From positions 22,842 to 34,401 of the forward strand of contig JADMKH010000059.1 in the NCBI GenBank assembly GCA_018780025.1: DNA of 11,560 nucleotides. The letters run 5' to 3'. Below, piece by piece: positions 1 to 7,781 of the stretch. A program made the translations under genes and the position numbers. Position 1 is the first letter of the stretch, and the number at the start of each line of letters is the position of its first letter. A model generated the notes under the pieces. That model searched no databases. It was not told where the DNA came from and saw only the letters and a list, made by a program, of their open reading frames with translations. This DNA is from Thiobacillus sp. Its GTDB lineage: Bacteria > Pseudomonadota > Gammaproteobacteria > Burkholderiales > Thiobacillaceae.

Positions 1-855
1 GGTGGCGCACACGATGCGGACGTCAACCGGGATTTCGCCGCGCCCACCTAGCCGCTCGATGACGCGTTCCTGCAGAAAACGCAGCAGCTTGGCTTGCAGC
101 GGCATCGGCAGGTCGCCAATTTCATCGAGGAACAGGGTGCCTTCGTTGGCGTATTCGATGCGGCCGATGGTCTGCTTGGCGGCGCCGGTGAAGGCGCCTT
201 TTTCATGGCCGAACAATTCCGATTCCAGCAAGGTATCGGGAATGGCGGCGCAGTTGATGGCGACAAATCGCTTGTTGGCGCGCGGCGCCAGTTCGTGAAC
301 GCCGCGCGCCAGCACCTCCTTGCCCGTGCCGGATTCGCCCAGCAGCAGGACCGTGACATTGGCTGGGGCGACTTTCTCCACGGTGCGGCAGATTTTGAGC
401 ATCGGCTCGCTGCTGGTGATCAGTCCCAGCACGCGCTGCTGGGAGGCCAACTGCCGGTTTTCTGCTTCCAGTGCGTGAACGTGCAGCGCCCGCGCAATCA
501 TCAGTATCAATACATCGGGATCAAAGGGTTTCTGGAAGAAGTCGTAGGCGCCAAGCTGGATGGCTTTGACCGCATTGCTGCGATCGAGGTTGCCGGTCAC
601 GACGATGACTTTGGTGGCGGGCGCGAGCGACAGAATTTCCTGCAGGGCTGCCAGGCCCTCGGTGGCGCCGTCGGCATCGGGCGGCAGGCCAAGATCGAGC
701 AGCACCACCGGCGGTTCCTGGCGGCGCAACTGGGCGATGGCGTTGTCGCGGTCGGCCGCGATGACCAGTTCGTAATCGGCGAGGCTCCACTTCAGCTGCT
801 TTTGCAGTCCCGGGTCATCTTCCACCAGCAGTATCGTTTGTTTGGCGTCGCTCAT
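1..855 (-). CDS. prsR: PrsR, sigma-54-dependent response regulator of the PEP-CTERM/XrtA system (C-terminus cut by window edge)
   Basis: This gene is partial: 285 residues from the ATG at 855 are inside the window, and the last third lies beyond position 1. Residues 1-125 form a receiver domain with the acidic pair near residues 12-14 (VEDD), the phosphoacceptor D54 (LLDLGLP) and the conserved lysine in FFQKPF. After a linker comes the AAA+ sigma-54 activator domain. It shows Walker A GESGTGKE (173-180), the sigma-54 contact loop GAFTGA (220-225) and Walker B LFLDEIGD (D244, E245). The missing part should hold the rest of the ATPase and a Fis-type DNA-binding helix-turn-helix. The family (PEP-CTERM-box response regulator, TIGR02915) activates exopolysaccharide and PEP-CTERM protein genes together with RpoN. 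Its ATG overlaps the prsK stop codon (ATGA), so the pair is translationally coupled. It could be another NtrC-like regulator, but pairing with PrsK makes PrsR very likely. Confidence 0.93.
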   Translation of the reverse strand, partial: MSDAKQTILLVEDDPGLQKQLKWSLADYELVIAADRDNAIAQLRRQEPPVVLLDLGLPPDADGATEGLAALQEILSLAPATKVIVVTGNLDRSNAVKAIQLGAYDFFQKPFDPDVLILMIARALHVHALEAENRQLASQQRVLGLITSSEPMLKICRTVEKVAPANVTVLLLGESGTGKEVLARGVHELAPRANKRFVAINCAAIPDTLLESELFGHEKGAFTGAAKQTIGRIEYANEGTLFLDEIGDLPMPLQAKLLRFLQERVIERLGGRGEIPVDVRIVCAT

Positions 856-2933
856 GCGGCGTCTCCTCCAGCAACTAAATTATTATCCAGCGGCAGGGTG
901 AGTCGAAACCGGGTACCGCCCCCCGGTGTGCTGTCCACTTCGATCGAACCGCCCAGCGCGCGCAAGGTTTCGCGACACTCATAGGCGCCTATGCCCATGC
1001 CTGCGCCCTTGGTGGAGTCAAACGGCTGAAACAGCCGGGTTCGAATGAATGCTTCATCCATGCCGCTGCCTGTGTCGATGATTTCGATAACGGCCTGGCC
1101 GGATTCCTCGCGTCCGCGTAACGTCACCTGGCCGCTTGAAGGCGTGGCCTCAAGCGCATTTTGCAACAGATGGCCGATGGCGCGGGTGAGCCGTTCGCGC
1201 TCGGCCTGTACCCGCAATCCGGTGGGAGGCAGTTCCAGGTGGGGGCGTAACTTGAAGGCTTTTTTGCTGGCGGCTGCTTCATTCAGGATTTCCGCCAACT
1301 CCAGGGATTGGATGCGGGCATCATCGCCGCCCCGACGCAATTGTGTGAGCACCTTGTTCATCCGAACGACTGCATTTTCGACCGTATCCAGCATATCGGC
1401 CTGAAACGCGGGATTGTGCTTGTGCTTCTCGGCATTGGCCAAGAGCAGGGAGAGTTGCGCGATCAGGTTTTTAAGGTCGTGAATGATGAACGTGGTGGTG
1501 CGGTTGAAGGATTCAAACTGGCGGGCCACGATTAACTGGTTGGATGCACGCATTTGGGCAAGATGCGCTGCGGCCTGTCGTGCTGCAACTTTCAGCAGGT
1601 CACTTACCTCCCAGTTGAAATTGGCTTTTCCCAGAGAGTGTTTCAGCACGACAAAACCGAGCAGCTCCGCATGCAACATCAGCGGCACCACCAGCCACGC
1701 GTCATTGGCTTGTCGAATCCACACAGGCACATCGAGGTCACCGTACAGGTCGCGCCGGATTTTCATCTCGTCCAGATCCAGCACCCATTGTTTTTCGGCA
1801 AGCCACTGAATAAAAGGAGAATCGGCGGGTTCTGAGCCCTCGATGTCGCCCCAGTTCCAGTGGCTGGCGCGTTGGTAGCGGGTCTGGCTTTCGCGCATCC
1901 ACAAGGCGCCGCCCGGGCTTTCGAGCAGCCGGGCCAATGCCTCAACCGCGCGTTCGCACATTTGCTCGCCGGGCTGTCCTTCGGTGAGGGTGCGGGTGAA
2001 GTTCAGCCATTCTTTCCGGTAGTCGTAGCGGTAGCTGTAAAAATGCTTGGAAAGGAATACCCGCGAGCGGGCGCGCAAGGTGCCGGAGAACATCAGCAGC
2101 ACCAGCAGCATGGCGGCGGCAAAGAGGAATATGGTCTGCACCACATCGCCCCATTCGCCGCCAAACAGGCGCAGGTAGTAGCCGGCGCCTGCCATCAGCA
2201 GCAGATAGACGCCCGCCCCCAGCAGGCTGGCTGTATGGAAAACCATGCTGCGCGACAAGCCAACCGGCGCGGCCCATTCCGGGTTGCGCGCAGCCGAAAC
2301 TGCAATCAGCGGTGCGACCATGGACGCAACATAGCCGCGGGCCGTCCAGATCTGGGCATCCATGGCGCTGAACAGCATGGCGTTGGCATACAGGTAAAAA
2401 TCGTAAACGAACAGGCCACCCAGCCCGAGGCACAGAAACTTGATCGCCCAGCGGTCTTCCGGACGAGTGCTGCGGAAGACTTGTTCAACCAGAACCAGTC
2501 CCAACACGGTCAGCAGCAGGAGCCCCAGGTTCCCCGTCCATTGCGGTATAACCGGTTGAGTGGGCGCGATGACAGGCATCAGACTGCCAGCCAGCAGTCC
2601 GATCACGAGCACGCTGCTCAGGACACGGATGAGGCGCAACGGCGCGGGCAGGGTTGTGCCGGGTGGCAGGCGCAGATGCAGGATGTAGAGCATCAACCCC
2701 AGCCAGGCGCCATTACGCCCGACTTCGGACGCGAGTCCCAGCTCCGGGGGCATCCACCCCCAGGCCGCTAACGCCAGCAGCACGCCCCAAATCGTGCTGA
2801 GGCCGGTGGCCAGTACCAGCAGTCGTCCGTGCCGCCGTTTCCAGCTGGAAATGATGAGGCCGGATAGCCCCAGATAGGCCATCGCCGCAAGCCCATAACC
2901 AACAGCGGCCAGGATGAGCAAAGTGTCGGGCAT
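852..2933 (-). CDS. prsK: PrsK, membrane histidine kinase of the PEP-CTERM/XrtA system
   Basis: This is a 693-residue sensor kinase. The N-terminal ~285 residues are very hydrophobic and contain about nine candidate membrane helices, starting at residues 4-28 and 37-57. A GAF-like cytoplasmic domain follows at about 315-455. The phosphoacceptor helix has H485 in FIIHDLKNL. The ATPase domain has N-box N592 (HLLQNALEAT), G1 box DTGSGMD (620-626), F-box LFQPFDSTK and G2 box GAGMGIGAYECRE. Architecture, length and H-box match the PEP-CTERM system histidine kinase family (TIGR02916), expected to phosphorylate PrsR D54. The ligand is unknown. The ATG is the furthest upstream start, since an in-frame TGA sits 9 bases before it. 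No clear Shine-Dalgarno precedes it and the sugar transferase stop lies only 20 bases upstream, which suggests translational coupling. Its stop codon overlaps the prsR start by four bases. Confidence 0.95.
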   Translation of the reverse strand: MPDTLLILAAVGYGLAAMAYLGLSGLIISSWKRRHGRLLVLATGLSTIWGVLLALAAWGWMPPELGLASEVGRNGAWLGLMLYILHLRLPPGTTLPAPLRLIRVLSSVLVIGLLAGSLMPVIAPTQPVIPQWTGNLGLLLLTVLGLVLVEQVFRSTRPEDRWAIKFLCLGLGGLFVYDFYLYANAMLFSAMDAQIWTARGYVASMVAPLIAVSAARNPEWAAPVGLSRSMVFHTASLLGAGVYLLLMAGAGYYLRLFGGEWGDVVQTIFLFAAAMLLVLLMFSGTLRARSRVFLSKHFYSYRYDYRKEWLNFTRTLTEGQPGEQMCERAVEALARLLESPGGALWMRESQTRYQRASHWNWGDIEGSEPADSPFIQWLAEKQWVLDLDEMKIRRDLYGDLDVPVWIRQANDAWLVVPLMLHAELLGFVVLKHSLGKANFNWEVSDLLKVAARQAAAHLAQMRASNQLIVARQFESFNRTTTFIIHDLKNLIAQLSLLLANAEKHKHNPAFQADMLDTVENAVVRMNKVLTQLRRGGDDARIQSLELAEILNEAAASKKAFKLRPHLELPPTGLRVQAERERLTRAIGHLLQNALEATPSSGQVTLRGREESGQAVIEIIDTGSGMDEAFIRTRLFQPFDSTKGAGMGIGAYECRETLRALGGSIEVDSTPGGGTRFRLTLPLDNNLVAGGDAA

Positions 2934-2953
2934 CGTGGGTCAGGAATGCGCAG

Positions 2954-4348
2954 TCAGCGCACACCCTTTCCCCACAACACTACTTGTGCGGTCTGAAACA
3001 GGATCATGAGGTCGAGAAACAGGCTGTGGTTTTTGACGTAGTAAAGATCATATTGAAGCTTGTGCATGGCATCTTCGTCGGTTGCCCCATAAGGGTAGCG
3101 CACTTGCGCCCAGCCTGTGATGCCGGGCTTTACGGTGTGCCTGACCCCGTAATAGGGAATTTTCTGGGTCAGGTCCTGCACAAAATAGGGGCGTTCGGGG
3201 CGGGGCCCCACAAAGCTCATATTGCCGAAGAATACGTTGAAAATCTGCGGCAGTTCATCAATGCGCGTACGCCGGATAAATCGCCCGGTAAAGGTGATCC
3301 GGGTATCATTTTGGCGCGCCCATCGAGGCTTGCCATCTTTTTCCGCATCGACACACATGCTGCGAAACTTGAAAATGGTGAAATGGCTGCCCCCTTGTCC
3401 GACGCGCTCCTGGCGATATAACACGGGTCCACGGCTTTCCAGTTTGATCATCAGTGCGGTAAGTGCCATGACAGGCAGGCTTGCCGCCAGCATGGCAGCG
3501 CTGACCACCAGGTCAAACAGGCGTTTGATGGTGTCGCGCGCAATGCCCTGGTAAAAGCCTTCGGCCAGAATCATCCAGCTGGCATTCAATGAATCGAGTT
3601 GCAAATGGCCATTTTCGCGCTCGAAGAAGCTGGACAACTCCAGAATGCGGATGCCGCGCAGCTTGCAACTGAGGAGATCCTGCACGGGGATGCCGCCGTC
3701 GCGGCGATCGCGTACCGCCAGGATGATCTCGCTGATCTGCAGACGTGAAACCAGCTCGGACAGGGATTCCCCGGTGTCGAGAATCCGGACACGATCGACG
3801 AAATGATGACTCCCCCCCATGGGAACATAGCCGATTATCTCGGTATTGCTGGCGCGACCGCGGTCGGTCAGCAGGGTTTCGATCTGGGCGGCGCGGCTGC
3901 CGGTGCCAATAACCAGTGCGCGGGCCTTGAACGCGCCCACCCGCGACCAGCGCAAGAATAAAGTCCGGCTTAGCAGTATGCCCAGCAGGGCCAAGCCAAA
4001 CGAAAGCAGAAAGGCGCCCCGGCCGACCAGCAAGACGGGGAAGAAGTAAAACAGCAGGCTCATGGCCAGCATGCCAATGCCGAAACACAGGCTGAGGCGT
4101 TGCAACAATACGCGCGCGCCACCCTGCCATTCAAGGTCATACAGGCCGCTGGCGGTCATCAATCCCAGCATGACTGCCGCGAATGCCAGCGCCTTAGGCA
4201 ACAGCGGGGTTAATTCCGGCGGGATTGCGCCGACTTCCAGGAAGCGCGCGCTGACGCCCGCGTAGATGGCGCCGCCCAATATCAGGGCCTCAACCAATAC
4301 CAGTATCAATAAGTTAAGGGGCACATAGTGCCGAAAGAACCGGATCAC
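2954..4348 (-). CDS. Undecaprenyl-phosphate sugar phosphotransferase, PEP-CTERM/XrtA-associated (EpsB-like, TIGR03013 type)
   Basis: The 464-residue protein should transfer a sugar-1-phosphate from a nucleotide sugar to undecaprenyl phosphate at the inner membrane, the first step of exopolysaccharide repeat-unit synthesis. The N-terminal ~130 residues contain about four membrane helices. A CoA-binding-like Rossmann region follows (ALVIGTG near 144-150), then a fifth membrane segment near 280-300. The C-terminal bacterial sugar transferase domain (PF02397) shows KFRSM (327-331), RIDELPQIFNV from 362, SFVGPRPERP (378-387) and PGITGWAQV (408-416). These motifs are intact, so it looks active. Domain layout, length and adjacency to prsK support the exosortase-associated subtype rather than a colanic acid WcaJ enzyme. 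The start is GTG at 4348, preceded by a weak GAGCGAG. Sugar specificity cannot be read from the sequence. A putative sigma-54 promoter lies just upstream. Confidence 0.92.
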   Translation of the reverse strand: MIRFFRHYVPLNLLILVLVEALILGGAIYAGVSARFLEVGAIPPELTPLLPKALAFAAVMLGLMTASGLYDLEWQGGARVLLQRLSLCFGIGMLAMSLLFYFFPVLLVGRGAFLLSFGLALLGILLSRTLFLRWSRVGAFKARALVIGTGSRAAQIETLLTDRGRASNTEIIGYVPMGGSHHFVDRVRILDTGESLSELVSRLQISEIILAVRDRRDGGIPVQDLLSCKLRGIRILELSSFFERENGHLQLDSLNASWMILAEGFYQGIARDTIKRLFDLVVSAAMLAASLPVMALTALMIKLESRGPVLYRQERVGQGGSHFTIFKFRSMCVDAEKDGKPRWARQNDTRITFTGRFIRRTRIDELPQIFNVFFGNMSFVGPRPERPYFVQDLTQKIPYYGVRHTVKPGITGWAQVRYPYGATDEDAMHKLQYDLYYVKNHSLFLDLMILFQTAQVVLWGKGVR

Positions 4349-4383
4349 GGGCGCTCGCTCAATTGCGTCATGGGAGGCTGATC

Positions 4384-4400
4384 AGCATCATCCATGCCAG
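4384..4400 (-). promoter_or_regulatory. Putative sigma-54 (-24/-12) promoter of the sugar transferase-prsK-prsR unit
   Basis: On the minus strand this reads CTGGCATGGATGATGCT. The invariant GG (4398-4397) and GC (4386-4385) are separated by exactly 10 bases, as RpoN requires. The -24 element CTGGCAT differs from YTGGCAC at one base, and the -12 element ATGCT differs from TTGCW at one base. The predicted start of transcription is near 4373, giving a leader of about 25 bases before the GTG at 4348. The site lies in the only gap of the leftward block longer than 20 bases. PrsR, encoded two genes downstream, is a sigma-54 activator, so autoregulation is likely. I could not identify an upstream PrsR-binding site; one would fall inside the preceding coding sequence. 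Confidence 0.62.
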
Positions 4401-4421
4401 AACGGTGCTCTGACGCGCAGG

Positions 4422-4997
4422 TCAATTCAGGGCCCGCACTTGGGTCAGGCGGAGTCGGCGCGGCCTGCCATCCGCCTGCAGCCGCTTCATGCTACGCAGC
4501 TCGGTGGCGGGATAAACAACCAGATCAACCGGAGCGCGGGGGTCGTTGATGATAAAGCGTGAGTAGACCTTCCCGGGGGCGTCGCTCATTCTGTATTCGG
4601 TGGTCTGATAGGGTATTTTCAGGCGCATCAGCAGGAATTCAACTTCCTTCTGGTCATCGGTGAAGAGTTGCAGGTTGATGTCGGTGTTTCTGCCAGCGGT
4701 CCCGTTGAGTACCGGGCCGGTCAGGTGAGGGTCGAAATCCGCCAGCTGCTCCATGTATTCAATGGCGGCTTGGCGCAGCAACGCCACCTGCGCGCGCGTT
4801 TCGTCAGCCTGATAGAGCGCTTGATAGCTCCGCAGTGCCTCGTCGATCTGCTGGTTGTCGGGCAGGTTGTCGCTGTCGGGAGCGCCTAATTGACGCGCAG
4901 CCTTGCGTTTGGCGCTGCCGTAATCGAGGCTTCCATCTTCTGCCAGTATGCGCGCCGCCACATGTGCGATGCGGCGGCGCATGTCCTGGTTTTTCAT
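4422..4997 (-). CDS. Uncharacterised protein resembling a degenerate nucleotidyltransferase-fold protein
   Basis: I do not recognise a named family member. The 191-residue protein is soluble, with no signal peptide or membrane segment. The N-terminal part (about 1-90) is predicted helical and rich in Arg, Lys and Ala (for example YGSAKRKAARQLG from residue 26). The C-terminal half has a pattern resembling the minimal nucleotidyltransferase motif G-S-x(n)-D-h-D-h: G94-P95, ten intervening residues, then D106-I-N108-L. A possible third carboxylate is D158 in PVDLVVYP. The GS serine is replaced by Pro and the second Asp of DxD by Asn, so catalysis may be lost. The ATG at 4997 is chosen because it overlaps the mrcA stop codon as ATGA; a longer reading would run into mrcA. 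Coupling to PBP1A hints at an envelope-linked role, but that is inference only. Confidence 0.8.
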   Translation of the reverse strand: MKNQDMRRRIAHVAARILAEDGSLDYGSAKRKAARQLGAPDSDNLPDNQQIDEALRSYQALYQADETRAQVALLRQAAIEYMEQLADFDPHLTGPVLNGTAGRNTDINLQLFTDDQKEVEFLLMRLKIPYQTTEYRMSDAPGKVYSRFIINDPRAPVDLVVYPATELRSMKRLQADGRPRRLRLTQVRALN

Positions 4998-7411
4998 ATC
5001 GGCGTGCCGACTGTAACCGGCGCTTTGGTCGCCGACGGGGACGCGGGTTTTGCCGGGATGGCAGGTTCGGCAACAGGTCCGGGTGCGGCGAAACCATCGG
5101 ATTCGGTGTTCCACTCCACGCCTGTCGCATCGGGGGGCGGGAATTCCTGATAAAAATATTCCGTCATGCCGGGCGTGGCCGTGCCCAGCACCATGTCAAT
5201 CACCGACTCGGATACGCGTGTGCCCGTGGCGGGATCGATTTGCGCCGAGATGATGCCGTCAGGCATGGGCCAGCCTTTTTGCGGGACGCCTTTGAGTGCG
5301 GTCCGCATGAAGCTTTGCCATATCGGCAGGGCCGATTGTGCGCCTGTTTCGTTACGCCCCAGCGAGCGCGGCTGGTCGTAACCCATCCAGGCAATCGCTA
5401 CAAGGTCGGGGCTAAAGCCCGCGAACCAGGTGTCGCGCGCATCATTGGTGGTGCCTGTTTTGCCTGCAATGTCGCTGCGGCCCAACTGGCTTGCGCGGGC
5501 GGCGGTGCCATACCGGACCACATCCTGCATCATGTTGGTCATGAGCCAGGCATTGCGCGGATCGATCACCCGCGGGGCGTTCCCCCCCACTTTGCGCGGA
5601 CTGGATTGCATCAGCAGGCGGCCGTCCTTGTCATACACCTTGTCGATGAGATAAGGGTTAACGCTGAAACCGCCGTTGGCGAATACCCCGTAAGCCGCGG
5701 CCATCTGCAGCGGCGTGACGCTGCCCGCGCCCAGCGCCATGGTCAGGTAAGGTGGGTGGCGCGCCGGATCAAAGCCAAAACGGCGGATATAGTCGCGTGC
5801 GTAATAGGGTCCGATGGCTTGCAAAATACGCACAGAAACCAGGTTAAGCGACTTGGTCAGTGCCGTGCGTATGCGCACCGGCTCGCCGGTGCTGCTGTCG
5901 TAGTTTTTGGGTTCCCATGCGGTGCCGCCGGCTTCTTCGGCGGTGAGCGAAATGGGTGCGTTGTCGATCATTGATGCCGGAGTCAGTCCTTTTTCCAGCG
6001 CGGCCGAATAGATGAACGGCTTGAAGCTTGAACCCGGCTGACGCCATGCCTGGGTCACCCGGTTGAATTTATTGCGATTGAAATCGAATCCGCCGACCAG
6101 TGCCGTGATGGCGCCGTCTTCGGGATTCACCGCGACCAGCGCCGCTTCCACTTCCGGTAGCTGTGCCAGCCGCCATTGTGATTTGCTGCCGGCCAATTGC
6201 ACACGCACCATCGCACCCGGCTCAAGCTGGCGCCCTTTCTTGCCGGCAGCCCAGTTCGCGACCCACTTGAGCGAGTTGCCTGTAATTTCAACCAGCGTTC
6301 CGTCGTGCAGTTGCGCACGGATTTGTTTGGGCGTGGCGCCGAGGACGACGGCTGGCAACAAGTCGCTGACAGGGGCAATGTCGTCCAGCAGATCAACGAT
6401 GGCAGCGTCTCGTGCGGTCTTGTCGGCGGGCAGGCCGATCTGTTTTTCCGGTCCGCGATAACCATGGCGCAGATCGTAATCGGCGATCCCCTGCCACACC
6501 GCCTGATTGGCGGAGGCCTGTTGCGCCTGCTTCAACGTGGTTACAACTTTAATGCCGGTACTGTAGATGGATTCGCCGTACTTTTCGAACAGGGTTTGGC
6601 GCACCATTTCGGCCGCGTAGTCAGCGGCCACATCCGTTTGCTGACGTGTCTGGCGGATGACCAGTTTTTGTTTGACGGCGGCCTGCCAGGTTGGCTGGTC
6701 AATAAACTTGAGCGTGTGCATGCGTTTAAGCACGTATTCCTGGCGTGATTTCGCGCGCGGAAAGTTAACCACCGGGTTGTAGCGTGACGGTGCCTTGGGC
6801 AGCCCCGCCAACATGGCGAACTCGGCCAGCGACAACTCGCGCATGGTTTTCCCGAAGTAAGCGCGCGCGGCGGCTTCGAAGCCGTAAGCGCGTTGCCCTA
6901 GATAGATCTGGTTGATGTAGAGCTCGAGGATCTTGTCCTTCGACAAATTGTGTTCGATTTTCATCGCCAGCATGGCTTCGGACAGCTTGCGGGTCAGGGT
7001 CTTTTCGTTCGACAGAAAGAAATTGCGCGCAACCTGCATGGTGATGGTCGATGCGCCCTCCTTGGCGCCGCCGGATAGCAGATTCGATGCGGCTGCGCGC
7101 AACACGCCCAGCGTATCCACGCCGCCGTGGGAATAGAAGCGCTCATCTTCCGCCGAGATGATGGCCTGCTTCATGTAGTCGGGCACTTTGTCGATGGTGA
7201 TGAAAGCGCGGCGCTCCTCGCCGAATTCGCCAATCAAGGCCCCATCCGAGGTGTATACCCGCAACGGGAGCTTGGGTTTGTAATCGGTCAGCGCCTCAAG
7301 CGGCGGAAGGTTGGGATAAATCAGTGCGGCAGCCAATCCTGCCAGTGCCGTACCCACCACGCCCAGGCTAACAACCAGGGCGATTGCGTAATGCCACCAT
7401 TTCGAAAACAT
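4994..7411 (-). CDS. mrcA: Penicillin-binding protein 1A (bifunctional transglycosylase/transpeptidase)
   Basis: This 805-residue class A PBP (ponA) polymerises lipid II into glycan strands and cross-links them in the periplasm. A short cytoplasmic N-terminus is followed by one membrane anchor (about 9-32). The GT51 domain shows EDERFYSHGGVD (from E88, the expected catalytic Glu), GASTITMQVARN (119-130) and ILELYINQIYLG (161-172). A central OB-like insert (about 320-420), typical of PBP1A, precedes the transpeptidase. Its motifs are SSFK (nucleophile S461, K464), SLN (521-523) and KTG (651-653). All catalytic motifs are intact and the length is normal for the family. The tail after about residue 765 is rich in Pro, Ala and Thr and probably disordered. 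AAGGAA at 7416-7421 lies four bases before the ATG. The gene is divergent from pilM, a common arrangement, and overlaps the next gene by ATGA. Confidence 0.97.
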   Translation of the reverse strand: MFSKWWHYAIALVVSLGVVGTALAGLAAALIYPNLPPLEALTDYKPKLPLRVYTSDGALIGEFGEERRAFITIDKVPDYMKQAIISAEDERFYSHGGVDTLGVLRAAASNLLSGGAKEGASTITMQVARNFFLSNEKTLTRKLSEAMLAMKIEHNLSKDKILELYINQIYLGQRAYGFEAAARAYFGKTMRELSLAEFAMLAGLPKAPSRYNPVVNFPRAKSRQEYVLKRMHTLKFIDQPTWQAAVKQKLVIRQTRQQTDVAADYAAEMVRQTLFEKYGESIYSTGIKVVTTLKQAQQASANQAVWQGIADYDLRHGYRGPEKQIGLPADKTARDAAIVDLLDDIAPVSDLLPAVVLGATPKQIRAQLHDGTLVEITGNSLKWVANWAAGKKGRQLEPGAMVRVQLAGSKSQWRLAQLPEVEAALVAVNPEDGAITALVGGFDFNRNKFNRVTQAWRQPGSSFKPFIYSAALEKGLTPASMIDNAPISLTAEEAGGTAWEPKNYDSSTGEPVRIRTALTKSLNLVSVRILQAIGPYYARDYIRRFGFDPARHPPYLTMALGAGSVTPLQMAAAYGVFANGGFSVNPYLIDKVYDKDGRLLMQSSPRKVGGNAPRVIDPRNAWLMTNMMQDVVRYGTAARASQLGRSDIAGKTGTTNDARDTWFAGFSPDLVAIAWMGYDQPRSLGRNETGAQSALPIWQSFMRTALKGVPQKGWPMPDGIISAQIDPATGTRVSESVIDMVLGTATPGMTEYFYQEFPPPDATGVEWNTESDGFAAPGPVAEPAIPAKPASPSATKAPVTVGTPI

Positions 7412-7512
7412 CTGGTTCCTTATTGCAGAGATGGCAGAAATCCCCAGAAAATTTGCACCGATTTACCTGGTCCCGTCTGGAGATGCGCAGCGGATCCACC
7501 TCAATAACCCGC

Positions 7513-7541
7513 TGTTTAAATTAATTTTTACTGAAACTCAA
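7513..7541 (-). promoter_or_regulatory. Weak sigma-70-like promoter candidate for mrcA
   Basis: On the minus strand TTGAGT (7541-7536) matches four of six -35 bases. After a 17-base AT-rich spacer comes TAAACA (7518-7513), matching only three of six -10 bases. Transcription would begin about 95 bases before the mrcA ATG. The spacing is ideal but the -10 match is poor, so this is only a candidate. Confidence 0.25.
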
Positions 7542-7546
7542 GCGCA

Positions 7547-7579
7547 TTGCCTGCCGTGTACTGTAAGGCAAGCTGCCGT
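7547..7579. repeat. Tandem CTGCCGT repeat with overlapping inverted repeat, possible operator
   Basis: CTGCCGT occurs at 7551-7557 and again at 7573-7579, with starts 22 bases apart, about two helical turns. Overlapping the first copy is an inverted repeat of TTGCCT (7547-7552) and AGGCAA (7566-7571) with a 13-base loop. The cluster sits immediately upstream of the candidate mrcA -35 element, where an activator or repressor could bind. It may also be chance, since the repeats are short. Confidence 0.3.
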
Positions 7580-7775
7580 CCTGCCTCAAACGCCATAAAA
7601 CCGAAATGAAACAGTGTGCCTAAAGTTTCCGCCGATTATAGGCGTTAGTGGTGTTGGAAATTGGACACATATGTTCAGCTCTTGCAGTGCGACGAGAAAA
7701 AAACTGTTAAAAACCGTGTGTTGTTGCTAGCATCTAAAAATAATACTAAGAAACGGCGCCAACTCACAGAAGCGT

Positions 7776-7781
7776 AAAGGA
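7776..7781 (+). promoter_or_regulatory. Ribosome binding site that decides the TTG start of pilM
   Basis: AAAGGA lies six bases before the TTG at 7788. The next in-frame ATG is 38 codons later, after the conserved phosphate-binding motif GLDIS, so TTG is the only start that gives a complete PilM. Confidence 0.75.

Noticed and set aside
94..984. Long open frame of 296 codons on the plus strand over prsR and prsK.
   Set aside because: It is the antisense shadow of two well-supported genes in GC-rich DNA and shows no family motifs. Other long antisense frames (1860-2771, 4835-5974, 8055-8873) were rejected for the same reason.
4460..4485. GCGGC/GCCGC inverted repeat about 85 bases upstream of the putative sigma-54 promoter, as a PrsR site.
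   Set aside because: It is only five bases per arm, lies inside GC-rich coding sequence, and I cannot tell it from chance.
4998..5114. Longer version of the 4422-4997 gene starting at 5114.
   Set aside because: It would overlap the mrcA coding region by about 120 bases. The ATG at 4997, overlapping the mrcA stop as ATGA, fits the overlap style of the neighbouring genes.
7562..7590. Possible sigma-54 site upstream of mrcA (GG and GC 10 bases apart on the minus strand).
   Set aside because: The -24 element reads CAGGAC rather than TGGCAC, so only the spacing and part of the -12 box match. No activator link to mrcA is evident.
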